29,666 nucleotides of DNA from Candidatus Aerophobus profundus SCGC AAA252-L23. GTDB taxonomy: Bacteria > Aerophobota > Aerophobia > Aerophobales > Aerophobaceae. The DNA lies in NCBI GenBank assembly GCA_000402295.1, contig AQRW01000163.1:1-29666 (forward strand), given 5' to 3'. Position numbers and translations under genes: made by a program. Of this stretch, positions 15,543 to 23,593 are shown piece by piece. Below the pieces are notes generated by a model, which was given only the letters and a program-made list of their open reading frames with translations, made no database searches and was not told where the DNA came from. How positions within the stretch are numbered: the stretch's first letter is position 1; each line of letters begins with the position of its first letter.

Positions 15543-16484
15543 CTAAGTTGTCGCTATTAGCTCCTCAAGAATTCCCTTCAATTCATCCTTTTCAGCTTCG
15601 GATAGTTCGGGCACCGGAAGCCGAACAGGACCGATGGGCGATCCGGCAATCTTCGCCGCTTCTTTCAGAAGCGAAGGTTCAATGGATAAACCATACTTGG
15701 CGGAGACTTTTCCCCAGTACTCCAGTGTGGGAGACAGCTTGGCCCGTATACTGAGAGCTTCCTGCAAGGTTCCCTCTTCCCTTACTTTCCAGAAGTTCAT
15801 AATCACCCGAGGAACGAAGTTGACCATTCCGGAAATAAAGGCTGGACAACCTATCAATTTTGCGTATGGTTCCCAGAATTCAGCATGGCCATTGAGCACC
15901 AAGATTTTATCCCCCACCTCTTCCACCAACTGCATTAATTTGGTGAAGTTGTTAGTACATTCCTTGATGGCAACCACGTTTTCGATCTCGGCCAGCTTGC
16001 TGATGACCTCAATTGAGACATCTTTTCGAACTACGTGTTCATTATTATAAAGCATAATCCCGAGGTTAATTGATTGAGCTACTTTTCGGTAGAAGCGCAA
16101 AATAATCTCATCGGGGGGACAAAAGTAATAGGTGGGTAGGAGCATAATACCGGCTGCCCCGTTTTCTTCGGCGTGCTGGGCCAGTTCTATCACTTCATTC
16201 ACGTTACTGTGATTGCAACCCGCAACGATAGGAACGCGGCCTTGGGCAGCATCGACTGATATTTCCAAGACTCTCTTTCGCTCCTCCGTGGTCAACGCTC
16301 CGCACTCACCCATACTACCGGTGGTGACAATTGTCCCTGTTCCCCGGGTTAAACCACCCTCAATCATAAAATTGATGTGGTTCCTTAAACGTTCTTCCGA
16401 AACCTCACCCTCATCAGTAAAGGGAGTGGCCATAATAGCGGTGACGCCCTTTAAATTTTCCTTGAACTCATCCGGTTCTACCAT
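15543..16484 (-). CDS. DHDPS/N-acetylneuraminate lyase-family aldolase or dehydratase
   Basis: 313 residues of the Schiff-base class I aldolase superfamily. The catalytic Lys is Lys174 in VVAIKECTN and the conserved Tyr is Tyr146 in IMLYNNEHVV. The keto-acid-binding loop reads TGSMGECGALTTEER (55-69). True DapA proteins have GTTGES and YNxPxRT at these points, so lysine biosynthesis is unlikely; a 2-keto-acid aldolase or sugar-acid dehydratase acting on a larger substrate fits better. The start is the ATG at 16484, behind AAGGAG; an upstream in-frame ATG at 16520 gives a Lys-rich tail and no ribosome site. It is the last gene of the leftward operon, 57 bases after the acyl-CoA dehydrogenase. 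The substrate is unknown. Confidence 0.85.
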   Translation of the reverse strand: MVEPDEFKENLKGVTAIMATPFTDEGEVSEERLRNHINFMIEGGLTRGTGTIVTTGSMGECGALTTEERKRVLEISVDAAQGRVPIVAGCNHSNVNEVIELAQHAEENGAAGIMLLPTYYFCPPDEIILRFYRKVAQSINLGIMLYNNEHVVRKDVSIEVISKLAEIENVVAIKECTNNFTKLMQLVEEVGDKILVLNGHAEFWEPYAKLIGCPAFISGMVNFVPRVIMNFWKVREEGTLQEALSIRAKLSPTLEYWGKVSAKYGLSIEPSLLKEAAKIAGSPIGPVRLPVPELSEAEKDELKGILEELIATT

Positions 16485-16541
16485 TTTCTTCTCCTTTTTG
16501 TTTTTTTTCAGTATGGTCAAAAACTCAACATCCCTGCAGGC

Positions 16542-17720
16542 TTATCGAAATGCTACAATTTCCCTACCCAAGAGCTCCTGGGCGATTATTACTCTCTGAA
16601 TTTGGTTCGTTCCCTCAACTATTTGAGTTATCTTGGCATCCCGAAAGAGTCTTTCCACTACTGAATCCTTGGTGTATCCCAAGCCTCCATGGATCTGTAG
16701 AGCATCAGTTGCACACTTCATGGCTAAATCCGAGGCAAAGAGCTTTGCCTCGGCACACTGGCGCAGAGAGACTCTCCCTCCTTCTTGGGAAAGCTTACCT
16801 TGATCATAGAGTACCGCGGCTTGGTGAAGCAGAAGCCTGGCCGCATCTACCTGGGTGGCCATGTCCGCAATCAGAAACTGAATGGCCTGGAAACTTCCTA
16901 TGGGGCGGCCGAACTGCTTCCTTTGCTTGGCATATTTTATCGATTCGTCCAGAGCAGCTTGGGCAATCCCTAAGCCCAAAGCGGCAACCCTGATGCGCGC
17001 CTTATTTAACATGAATACCATCATTCTGAAGGCGTGACCTTCCTGGCCGAGAAGATTCTCCTTGGGAATCCTACAATCCTGAAAAATGAGCTCTCCATTG
17101 GCTATACCTCTTATTCCCAGAAGGTCCTCTTTTTTCCCGGTGGAGAAACCATCTGTTCCCCTTTCCACCAAAAAAGCGTTTATCCCCCGATGTCCTTTAG
17201 TTTCATCGGTTTTAGCCAAAATTATGCTCGCATCAGCAATAATACCCATAGTGGAGAATATCTTGGTTCCATTGAGTACATAGGCGTTTTTATCCCACAC
17301 TGCCTTGGTCTTTATCCCGGCAGCATCAGATCCTGCCCCAGGTTCAGTCAAGCCAAAGGAACATATTTTTTCTCCTCGGCCAATGGCGCCCAAGTATTTT
17401 TTCTTATGCTTTTCATTCCCATGCTCCAGTATCCATTCCAGGTTACTCATTTGGGTTTGACAAATGGTGGCAAAAGCGGCCGAGATTCTGGCTAATTCAG
17501 TGACAACTATGGCCAAGCTCAGGCAGTCAGAGTTAGATCCACCAAATTCCTCAGGTAAACCCATAGCTATCAGACCCAGCTTGGCTGCTTTTCGGTAAAC
17601 GTCCCAGGGAAATTCGTTGGTCCGATCCATTTCTTCCGTTTTGGGCGCTACCTCTTTTTCCGCAAATTCCCGAACCGTTTTTTGAATCAACTGGTGTTCC
17701 TTGGTCAAAAGAACAGACAT
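16542..17720 (-). CDS. Acyl-CoA dehydrogenase
   Basis: 392 residues, typical length. It carries the family signatures CSFGLTEPGAGSDAAG (120-135) and IHGGLGYTKD (343-352), the QRKQFGRPIGSFQAIQF flavin-contact stretch (266-282), and the catalytic Glu in VEGTNQIQR (Glu369). It should oxidise an acyl-CoA to the 2-enoyl-CoA with FAD and hand electrons to an electron-transferring flavoprotein, but no etfAB is present in the window. The ATG at 17720 is preferred over an in-frame GTG two codons upstream because AGGAG is 7 bases before the ATG and only 1 base before the GTG. It follows the class III CoA-transferase by 70 bases in the same operon, suggesting activation then oxidation of one acid. Chain-length preference cannot be read. 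Confidence 0.93.
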   Translation of the reverse strand: MSVLLTKEHQLIQKTVREFAEKEVAPKTEEMDRTNEFPWDVYRKAAKLGLIAMGLPEEFGGSNSDCLSLAIVVTELARISAAFATICQTQMSNLEWILEHGNEKHKKKYLGAIGRGEKICSFGLTEPGAGSDAAGIKTKAVWDKNAYVLNGTKIFSTMGIIADASIILAKTDETKGHRGINAFLVERGTDGFSTGKKEDLLGIRGIANGELIFQDCRIPKENLLGQEGHAFRMMVFMLNKARIRVAALGLGIAQAALDESIKYAKQRKQFGRPIGSFQAIQFLIADMATQVDAARLLLHQAAVLYDQGKLSQEGGRVSLRQCAEAKLFASDLAMKCATDALQIHGGLGYTKDSVVERLFRDAKITQIVEGTNQIQRVIIAQELLGREIVAFR

Positions 17721-17790
17721 TCTCACTCTCCTATATCGCTAAAAAGACATTCGGAATCTAATTATCCCTTTACCCCCTTTATTTTCCTCC

Positions 17791-18981
17791 TTAAATCACC
17801 CCTTCTTCTCTCAGCTTTGTAATTTCCTCTTTCTGATATCCAAGGCCCAGGAGGATTTCTTCCGTGTGTTGACCCACCGTAGGAGGAGAGATCCGACACT
17901 GCGAGGGGGTTTTGCTGAGTTTAAGGGGAAACCCTGTTGTTTTCACATTGCCAAGCTGTGAATAATCAAAGCTAAGAACCATTCCATTTTCCAACACCTG
18001 GGGATCAGAAGCCACCTGATCGTATGTATAAACAGGCCCACACATGATATCCTCACTTTCCATAATTTCTACCCAATCCCTGGTCGACTTCTTCTGGGTG
18101 GTGTTTTCCAAAAGGGAGGTAAGTTCATCTCGATTCTCAAGCCTTCTCTGGGGAGTACTGAACTTCTCATCTTGTGACAGGTGGGGGATACCCAACGCTT
18201 TACAAACTTTGGAGAAGGAATAACCGCCCACCAGGGTAATATAGCCGTCCTTGGTGGCAAAGACGCCATACGGAGGTGGCTCACTGATGTGCCCTACTCC
18301 CCTCCCACCTCTTCGGGGAACAACCAGGGTGTTGAGATAGGCAGTTATTTCCTGGGCCTGGATATCAATGGCGGCATTAAGCAAACATGCTTCTATTTTC
18401 TGTCCAACCCCGGTCCGCTCACGATGGAATAAAGCAACCACTATGCCGTAAGCAGCCAAACTCCCGGCATACATATCGACAATAGGAGCTCCTGGAGCTA
18501 CCGGAGTTCTCCCCGCTTCTCCGGTAATACTGATAATCCCGGACATCCCTTGAACAATAAGATCCTGTCCAGCTTTTTTCCTGTAGGGCCCGGTCTCTCC
18601 GTAACCCGAGCAAGAGCAATAGATAATTTGAGAATTTACCGAGCTCAGACAATTGTAATCGAGCCCCAATCTTTCCATTACCCCCGGACGAAAATTGTGT
18701 ACCACTACGTCACAGTCTTTGACCAATTTGAGGACAATTGCCTTGCCCTCTTTACACTTTAGATTCAAAGTCATGCTTTTCTTATTCCTATTGACCGCAA
18801 GAAAATTGGCACTGGTGCCGCCGACCGAGATAGTGCCGATATACCGTCCCTCCTCGCCGGTATTCATTCGTTCTACCTTGATAACCTCGGCTCCCATATC
18901 CGCCAGTAGTTTAGTACACTGTGGTCCCTGGATGATTCTGGTAAAATCGAGTATCCGAATTCCGCTAAGTGCAACAGACAT
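17791..18981 (-). CDS. Class III (CaiB/BaiF family) CoA-transferase
   Basis: 396 residues, full family length. Motifs visible: RILDFTRIIQGPQCTKLLADMGAEVIKVER-type opening (given in part: LLADMGAEVIKVE at 26-38), NRNKKSMTLNLK (65-76), VVHNFRPGVMERLGLDY (93-109), and the GETGPYRKKAGQDL segment whose Asp140 is the expected catalytic carboxylate forming the aspartyl-CoA anhydride. It transfers CoA between an acyl-CoA donor and a carboxylic acid. The ATG at 18981 stands 9 bases after AGGAGG; an in-frame GTG 6 bases upstream is only 3 bases from it and less likely. It is the second CoA-transferase of the operon, of a family unrelated to the one at 19732, so two acids may be activated or one acid shuttled twice. 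Confidence 0.93.
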   Translation of the reverse strand: MSVALSGIRILDFTRIIQGPQCTKLLADMGAEVIKVERMNTGEEGRYIGTISVGGTSANFLAVNRNKKSMTLNLKCKEGKAIVLKLVKDCDVVVHNFRPGVMERLGLDYNCLSSVNSQIIYCSCSGYGETGPYRKKAGQDLIVQGMSGIISITGEAGRTPVAPGAPIVDMYAGSLAAYGIVVALFHRERTGVGQKIEACLLNAAIDIQAQEITAYLNTLVVPRRGGRGVGHISEPPPYGVFATKDGYITLVGGYSFSKVCKALGIPHLSQDEKFSTPQRRLENRDELTSLLENTTQKKSTRDWVEIMESEDIMCGPVYTYDQVASDPQVLENGMVLSFDYSQLGNVKTTGFPLKLSKTPSQCRISPPTVGQHTEEILLGLGYQKEEITKLREEGVI

Positions 18982-19090
18982 CTTCACTTTCCTCCTCGGT
19001 GCCGTTACCGCAAGGTGAGCTGCCTCAAAAATGGTAACTCCCGTTTTTTACCTACCCAAAGTAGCTTTTCTTAGGTCAAGATACCAGAAG

Positions 19091-19564
19091 TTAAGACTTT
19101 GCTGCTCTGGTTTTCACCATGAGGCGATGTTCTCCTTCTTGGATGACTTCCCCCTTTTGATTGATCAACCAACCGGAAAAATACAAAATCCCCCGCTCAG
19201 AATTCTTAGTCATTCTCTTCCGACTCATTTCCAGTTTCATGTGCATTGTGTCTCCAATTCTGATGGGCTTTCGAAAATCCCAGGTCCAACCTAAGGAAGC
19301 AATCCCGGTCTTTTGAAAATCAAAACACAGACCTTCTGTTTGACACTCCAGACCACCGGCAATAGCCAGCCCCAACAAACCATGAGCGGCCCTCTCTTTA
19401 AAGATAGTTCGCTCGGCGTACTCCTTACTCGTATGAAGCTGGCTATAGTCTCCAGAAAACCCGGCAAAAGTGACGATATCACTTTCAGTAATAGTTCTTG
19501 TTGGTGAGATAAAGACAACACCAACTTCCCAATCTTCAAAGTACTTGTAGTTTATTTCTGACAT
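19091..19564 (-). CDS. MaoC-family (R)-specific enoyl-CoA hydratase (operon copy)
   Basis: 157 residues with a single hot-dog fold. The hydratase-2 motif is GFSGDYSQLHTSKEYA (35-50) with catalytic Asp39 and His44, followed by AAHGLLGLAIAGGL. It should add water to a 2-enoyl-CoA to give the (R)-3-hydroxyacyl-CoA, or do the reverse, acting on the product of the neighbouring acyl-CoA dehydrogenase. The sequence IASLGWTWDFRKPI is identical in the second MaoC protein at 28111, and most of the chain is similar, so the two are recent paralogues. The ATG at 19564 is favoured over GTG at 19567 because GGAAGGAG lies about 6 bases upstream. About 110 bases separate it from the class III CoA-transferase; I see nothing clear in that gap. 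Confidence 0.9.
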   Translation of the reverse strand: MSEINYKYFEDWEVGVVFISPTRTITESDIVTFAGFSGDYSQLHTSKEYAERTIFKERAAHGLLGLAIAGGLECQTEGLCFDFQKTGIASLGWTWDFRKPIRIGDTMHMKLEMSRKRMTKNSERGILYFSGWLINQKGEVIQEGEHRLMVKTRAAKS

Positions 19565-19731
19565 CACTCACTCCTTCCTTACCACTTCCCTATCTAACCA
19601 TATTCTTGGTACTTCCTTCTTGTTCACTGTGTCCTCATTCGTCATTTCCCACTGATCAACTAATTTTGGCGACGTTCATACGTTTCTGAGGACAGATGCA
19701 ACCCTTCTTCCTATTTGGAAGGATCTTTGCC

Positions 19732-21318
19732 TTATTGGTGGTGCCACTTAGCCCTCAACCCTAATAATTCCTCTCCAAACACCCGCATATCCATGGTTTT
19801 CAGATCCTTGGCAATAATGGGCATAAACTCCATGTGGGAGAGGATGTCGTCTTCCAGGTCTACTCCAGGAGCAATCTCCGTGAGCGTTACTCCCTGGGGT
19901 CGTAATTCAAAAACTGCCCGCTCGGTCACGTAGATCACTTGTTGTCGCCTCTTGAGAGCAAGATGGCCATTGAAAGATATCTGGTCCACCTGCTGTTTGA
20001 ACTTAGAGTATTTCCCTTCCCCTACGATCCGCACGCTGTCCTCGCTTACCTCCAGGGTAGTTCCCGATCCAGTAAACAGGGCTGAGAAAATCACTTTCTT
20101 GGCATTCTGGGAAATATCAATGAATCCTCCTACCCCCTGGACTGTATTTCCCAGCTTACTGACATTCACGTTTCCCTGTTTGTCTATCTGTCCAAAGGAG
20201 AGAAAAGCAATATCTAAGCCTCCTCCCTGGTAAAACTCAAACTGGTAGCAGCGGTCAATGATGGCTTGAGGATTCACTTGAGCGGCACCGGCTATTCCGG
20301 TCAGCGGCAGGCCACCAATGGTTCCCTGCTCGATGGTGAAAATGATATCATCTTGAATGCCCTCTTCCACGACCACTCCGGGAAGAAGCTGAGATATCCC
20401 ATATCCTAAGTTAATAATCGCTCCTGGCTCCAATTCCAAGGTAGCTCTTCGCACAATGAATATTCTTTCCTTATTTCTCCTGGTTTCGGTTTTGTGCTCC
20501 TTAATCAGAGAAACCGGATCAGGGCAGCGAATCTCCCCGGTAAATATCGGATTGTAATCCTCTAATTCATAGATTTGCTCTTGATTTTCATCCACTACGA
20601 TTTTGTCCACCAGTATACCTGGCACCTTAACCATTCTCGGATCGAGACTTCCTCGTGCGGTCAATCGTTTTACCTGGGCTATCACCAATCCTTGGTGGTT
20701 TTTTGCCGCCTGGGCCAACGATAATACTTCCAGAGTTACGGGCTCGTACTCCATGGTAATGTTGCCGTCTTCATCAGCCGTAGTCCCTCGGATAATGGCT
20801 ACCTCAATCGGTGGCACCCTATAGGAAAGGTATTCCTGGCCATCCAGGTGTACCAGCTCTACCAGGTCATCTTTTGCCCGCTCATTCAGTTTCCCTCCAT
20901 CCTGACGGGGATCTATGAAGGTACCAAGGCCCACGTGAGTGATTACTCGCGGGTGGCCACAAGCGGCTGCCCTCACCAGTTGATCCATCACCCCTTGCGG
21001 AAAGCAATAGGCTTCCATTTTATTACTGCTTGCTAAATCAGCCATCTGGGGGGCATTACCATAATGACCTCCGATAACTCTCTTTACCAATCCTTCGTGA
21101 GCCAGATGAGCAGGTCCCGCATCCTTGATATTCCCAAAACCAGTACAGTGGAAAAAAGTGAGGTTTCGGGGATGTCCTGTTTTCAGAAATCTTCTCTCCA
21201 GAGCACGGAGTATCATCTCGGGGATCACCAGACTCCCCGCCCCGGTACTGGCCACCACTTGTCCATCCTTTATGGGTTGTACCGCCACATCACCAGTCGT
21301 AACTTTTGATTCTCTCAT
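19732..21318 (-). CDS. Class I CoA-transferase (propionate/acetate CoA-transferase-like, fused alpha-beta)
   Basis: 528 residues, the length of fused propionate CoA-transferases. The first half carries the alpha-like fold (GQVVASTGAGSLVIPEMIL near 19-37, GHYGNAPQMADL), and the second half the catalytic motif IEQGTIGGLPLTGIA with Glu330, matching the glutamate that forms the glutamyl-CoA thioester. It likely moves CoA from acetyl-CoA or a similar donor to a short-chain or hydroxy acid. ATG start, with GAGGAG 9 bases upstream. It follows the URO-D-like gene by 21 bases; a 167-base gap to the next gene holds no recognisable element. Lactate or another 2-hydroxy acid is an attractive substrate given the hydroxyacid dehydrogenase two genes upstream, but this is inference. 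Confidence 0.92.
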   Translation of the reverse strand: MRESKVTTGDVAVQPIKDGQVVASTGAGSLVIPEMILRALERRFLKTGHPRNLTFFHCTGFGNIKDAGPAHLAHEGLVKRVIGGHYGNAPQMADLASSNKMEAYCFPQGVMDQLVRAAACGHPRVITHVGLGTFIDPRQDGGKLNERAKDDLVELVHLDGQEYLSYRVPPIEVAIIRGTTADEDGNITMEYEPVTLEVLSLAQAAKNHQGLVIAQVKRLTARGSLDPRMVKVPGILVDKIVVDENQEQIYELEDYNPIFTGEIRCPDPVSLIKEHKTETRRNKERIFIVRRATLELEPGAIINLGYGISQLLPGVVVEEGIQDDIIFTIEQGTIGGLPLTGIAGAAQVNPQAIIDRCYQFEFYQGGGLDIAFLSFGQIDKQGNVNVSKLGNTVQGVGGFIDISQNAKKVIFSALFTGSGTTLEVSEDSVRIVGEGKYSKFKQQVDQISFNGHLALKRRQQVIYVTERAVFELRPQGVTLTEIAPGVDLEDDILSHMEFMPIIAKDLKTMDMRVFGEELLGLRAKWHHQ

Positions 21319-21339
21319 AGTCTTGTTCTCCTCAATAGC

Positions 21340-22434
21340 TTACGATGAGCAAAGGACCAAGGATCCAAATTCTCTCTTAATATAGCTTCGCATTTGATCA
21401 GCTTCTTCCAAAGAAGAAACCATTATTCTTAAATAGAGCCCCTCTGGTTCCAGGGACGATAGCACCTGGCGCACTTCTTCCCGGGTGAGGCGGCCAAAAA
21501 ACATCAGTGGCTTCTTTTTCTGTATTCTCTTGAAGGTTGGTACGAGCTCTTCTATAGAAGGTGAAGGATCTTTGCATAGTTCGATCACATTAAGTTCAGG
21601 AAGATCAAGATAATAATCGAGGAAAACCAGGCAGGAGGGATGAAGATGAACCAAAGAGTAGGGAACGGCATTGGCAATTCGCCGGTCGACATCAAGAAAG
21701 ACCTTTTCGTAGAGAGAGGGTGAGAGCAAAGCTAAGATATCCTCCTGGAGTCGCAGGCACTTATCCGGTGCCCACAAGTCATATACTGCCAAGGTATGGC
21801 CTCCTCTAAAGGACGGGATAAGTTCATACCAGTTTTTCAGAACGTCAAGAAACAAAGAGCCTAGATGATCCACCGCTTCTTTGACCATCACCGGATCATC
21901 AATCAGGTCATAGACCATTTGCTTTTGTCCTCTTAGGGTTCCCAAAAGGTCAATGGGTCCCCGAAACATAGGATGACCAAGTGCATACCGACCATGAGAT
22001 CGACTTATCAGTGTTCTCACCATCTCGGTAAATTTCATCAACCAAGGATTAAGCGAAGACAATTTGATTTCCCTGATAGCTTTCAAGGAAATCGGTACAC
22101 TCTCTTCCCAAAAAGCGTCTCCTTTACCGTATATCTGACAACCGATAAAAGCTGGTATCCAGGGAAAACTTGGAACTGGCGAAGCGGACCACAACGTATC
22201 TCCGCTCACCTCCCCATATCTCTGGTACAGACGCTCATAGTCGCCCATAAAGGCGGGAATGTCGATCATTGATGGACGAAGTGGACCGCGGCAATTATAC
22301 AAGGGTGCAGCCGCGGCAAAATCAGGACCAAAATATTCGTTTCCCACGTAAAAGCCAATCAAGGCCTTAGGGTTCTTTTTTTTCCAAAACAGACCCTGCG
22401 GCTTTAGTTTATCTTCAATTGAACTGGGCTTCAT
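21340..22434 (-). CDS. URO-D superfamily protein (methyltransferase-like), function unknown
   Basis: 364 residues that look like the uroporphyrinogen decarboxylase/MtaA-MtbA methyltransferase superfamily: a GHPMFRGPIDLLGTLRG strand-loop, a LIDDPVMVKEAVD helix typical of these proteins, and a HLHPSCLVFL segment where methyltransferases place zinc ligands. No corrinoid protein gene is adjacent, and heme synthesis genes are absent, so neither MtaA-type methyl transfer nor uroporphyrinogen decarboxylation is supported. Related genes frequently sit next to sugar-type ABC transporters in anaerobes. A GTG at 22467 overlaps the previous stop (GTGA), giving 11 more residues; I prefer the ATG at 22434, which has AGGTG close by and AAGGAG 13 bases upstream. 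The function is not known. Confidence 0.78.
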   Translation of the reverse strand: MKPSSIEDKLKPQGLFWKKKNPKALIGFYVGNEYFGPDFAAAAPLYNCRGPLRPSMIDIPAFMGDYERLYQRYGEVSGDTLWSASPVPSFPWIPAFIGCQIYGKGDAFWEESVPISLKAIREIKLSSLNPWLMKFTEMVRTLISRSHGRYALGHPMFRGPIDLLGTLRGQKQMVYDLIDDPVMVKEAVDHLGSLFLDVLKNWYELIPSFRGGHTLAVYDLWAPDKCLRLQEDILALLSPSLYEKVFLDVDRRIANAVPYSLVHLHPSCLVFLDYYLDLPELNVIELCKDPSPSIEELVPTFKRIQKKKPLMFFGRLTREEVRQVLSSLEPEGLYLRIMVSSLEEADQMRSYIKREFGSLVLCSS

Positions 22435-22463
22435 ATCACACCTATATCTCCTTTCACCGTATA

Positions 22464-23471
22464 TCACCCTCGGTAAGAGAGTTCATCAGGAAAGAATTCA
22501 TTGTTCAGGAGTTCACCCCTCAAATAACGCTTCACTTCATTTAGAGTTGCCTTTCCTAATCGGTGACACTCGATTCCAAAAGACCCGGCGATATGGGGTG
22601 TAAGAATGCAGTTGGGAAGCCCGTAGAAGGGAGATTTTTCCTCTGGGGGCTCCGGGTCAGTAACGTCTAAACAGGCCGCAATGCGACCTTTCTTTAGCTC
22701 TTGGATCAGAGCCTCCTCGTCAACCAGAGCACCTCGAGCTACATTGATCAACAAAGCATTGTCTTTCATCAAGGCCAGGCGCTCAGCATTTATCAGGTGC
22801 CAATAGCGGGGTAGATTTGGCGCGCACACCACCACCACATCGGATTGCGCCATAAGTTGCTCCAGGGTTAACTTTTGAACCTTGAGTCGGCGGGCTTCGT
22901 CTTCCTCAAGATGATTTGAGTAGACCACCACCTGGAATTCGAAATTCCCTAAGAGCTTTACCAGTCGATAGCCAACATGTCCTAAGCTAACGATACCAAT
23001 AGTTGTTCCATAGTATCCCGGAGAATACGTTAGATCGCGATTCCAAGCTGCTTTCCCTTTCCGGCGAAAACATTCCTGGTACTGAAACACCCCTTTCAGT
23101 CCAGCCAAGATCATTCCCAGGGCAAACTCCGCCACCGGAATGGCATTAATGGACGCATTACTGGTCATTCGAAGACCCCTTCGTGCCGCCTCATCATAGA
23201 GGCCGCAAACAGTCCCGGCGGTGTGAAATAGTAGGCGAAGCTTTTTGGCTTCATCTAACACTTCAGCGTTAAGAGGAATGCTCTCCCAACCAGTAATACA
23301 GACTTCTGACTCCCTAATGTTCTTAAGAAGCCATTCTCTGGTATACTCCACTTTTGCAGGGATTCCTCCGACCAATTGAAGGAGAGACCGGAGTTCCTCT
23401 TGGTCACGGGAACTATAGCAGTAATCAAACATATCTTTAGTGAGACTGAGTACACATTTGGGTTTGTTCAC
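22464..23471 (-). CDS. D-2-hydroxyacid dehydrogenase family (NAD-dependent)
   Basis: 335 residues from the GTG at 23471, which has an AAGGGA ribosome site about 8 bases upstream. The frame stays open to a TTG at 23528, but that lies inside a strong hairpin and is unlikely to start translation. The catalytic triad of the family is complete: Arg246 in NVARGALVDEEAL, Glu274 in DVTDPEPPE and His293 in LTPHIAGS. The nucleotide-binding loop is GIVSLGHVG (159-167), with Ser162 replacing the first glycine of GxGxxG. It should interconvert a 2-keto acid and a D-2-hydroxy acid with NAD(H). Its place between the solute-binding protein and the CoA genes suggests it makes or uses the hydroxy acid handled downstream; phosphoglycerate, glyoxylate-like or sugar-acid substrates cannot be told apart. 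Confidence 0.88.
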   Translation of the reverse strand: MNKPKCVLSLTKDMFDYCYSSRDQEELRSLLQLVGGIPAKVEYTREWLLKNIRESEVCITGWESIPLNAEVLDEAKKLRLLFHTAGTVCGLYDEAARRGLRMTSNASINAIPVAEFALGMILAGLKGVFQYQECFRRKGKAAWNRDLTYSPGYYGTTIGIVSLGHVGYRLVKLLGNFEFQVVVYSNHLEEDEARRLKVQKLTLEQLMAQSDVVVVCAPNLPRYWHLINAERLALMKDNALLINVARGALVDEEALIQELKKGRIAACLDVTDPEPPEEKSPFYGLPNCILTPHIAGSFGIECHRLGKATLNEVKRYLRGELLNNEFFPDELSYRG

Positions 23472-23514
23472 TGAAAATTCCCTTCCGCCATTTACTCGGG
23501 CATTTCTATAAGTA

Positions 23515-23550
23515 GGTTCTCCCTCCAAAACTAGCTTTGGAGGGAGAACC
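23515..23550 (-). terminator. 15-bp inverted repeat hairpin after the solute-binding protein gene
   Basis: Arms 23515-23529 and 23536-23550 are perfectly complementary (15 bp, starting GGTTCTCCC), separated by a 6-base loop. It lies 44 bases beyond the stop of the solute-binding protein gene and 44 bases before the GTG start of the hydroxyacid dehydrogenase. No T-run follows on the - strand, so it is more likely an mRNA-stabilising or processing hairpin, or a leaky terminator, than a full stop to transcription. Confidence 0.7.
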
Positions 23551-23593
23551 TCTATCCTCTATCTGCTTAAGTTAACTCAAATGCTCTGTCTTC

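Noticed and set aside
15543..16484. Annotation as dapA for lysine biosynthesis
   Set aside because: Key DapA loops are replaced, no lysine genes are nearby, and it sits at the end of a catabolic operon.
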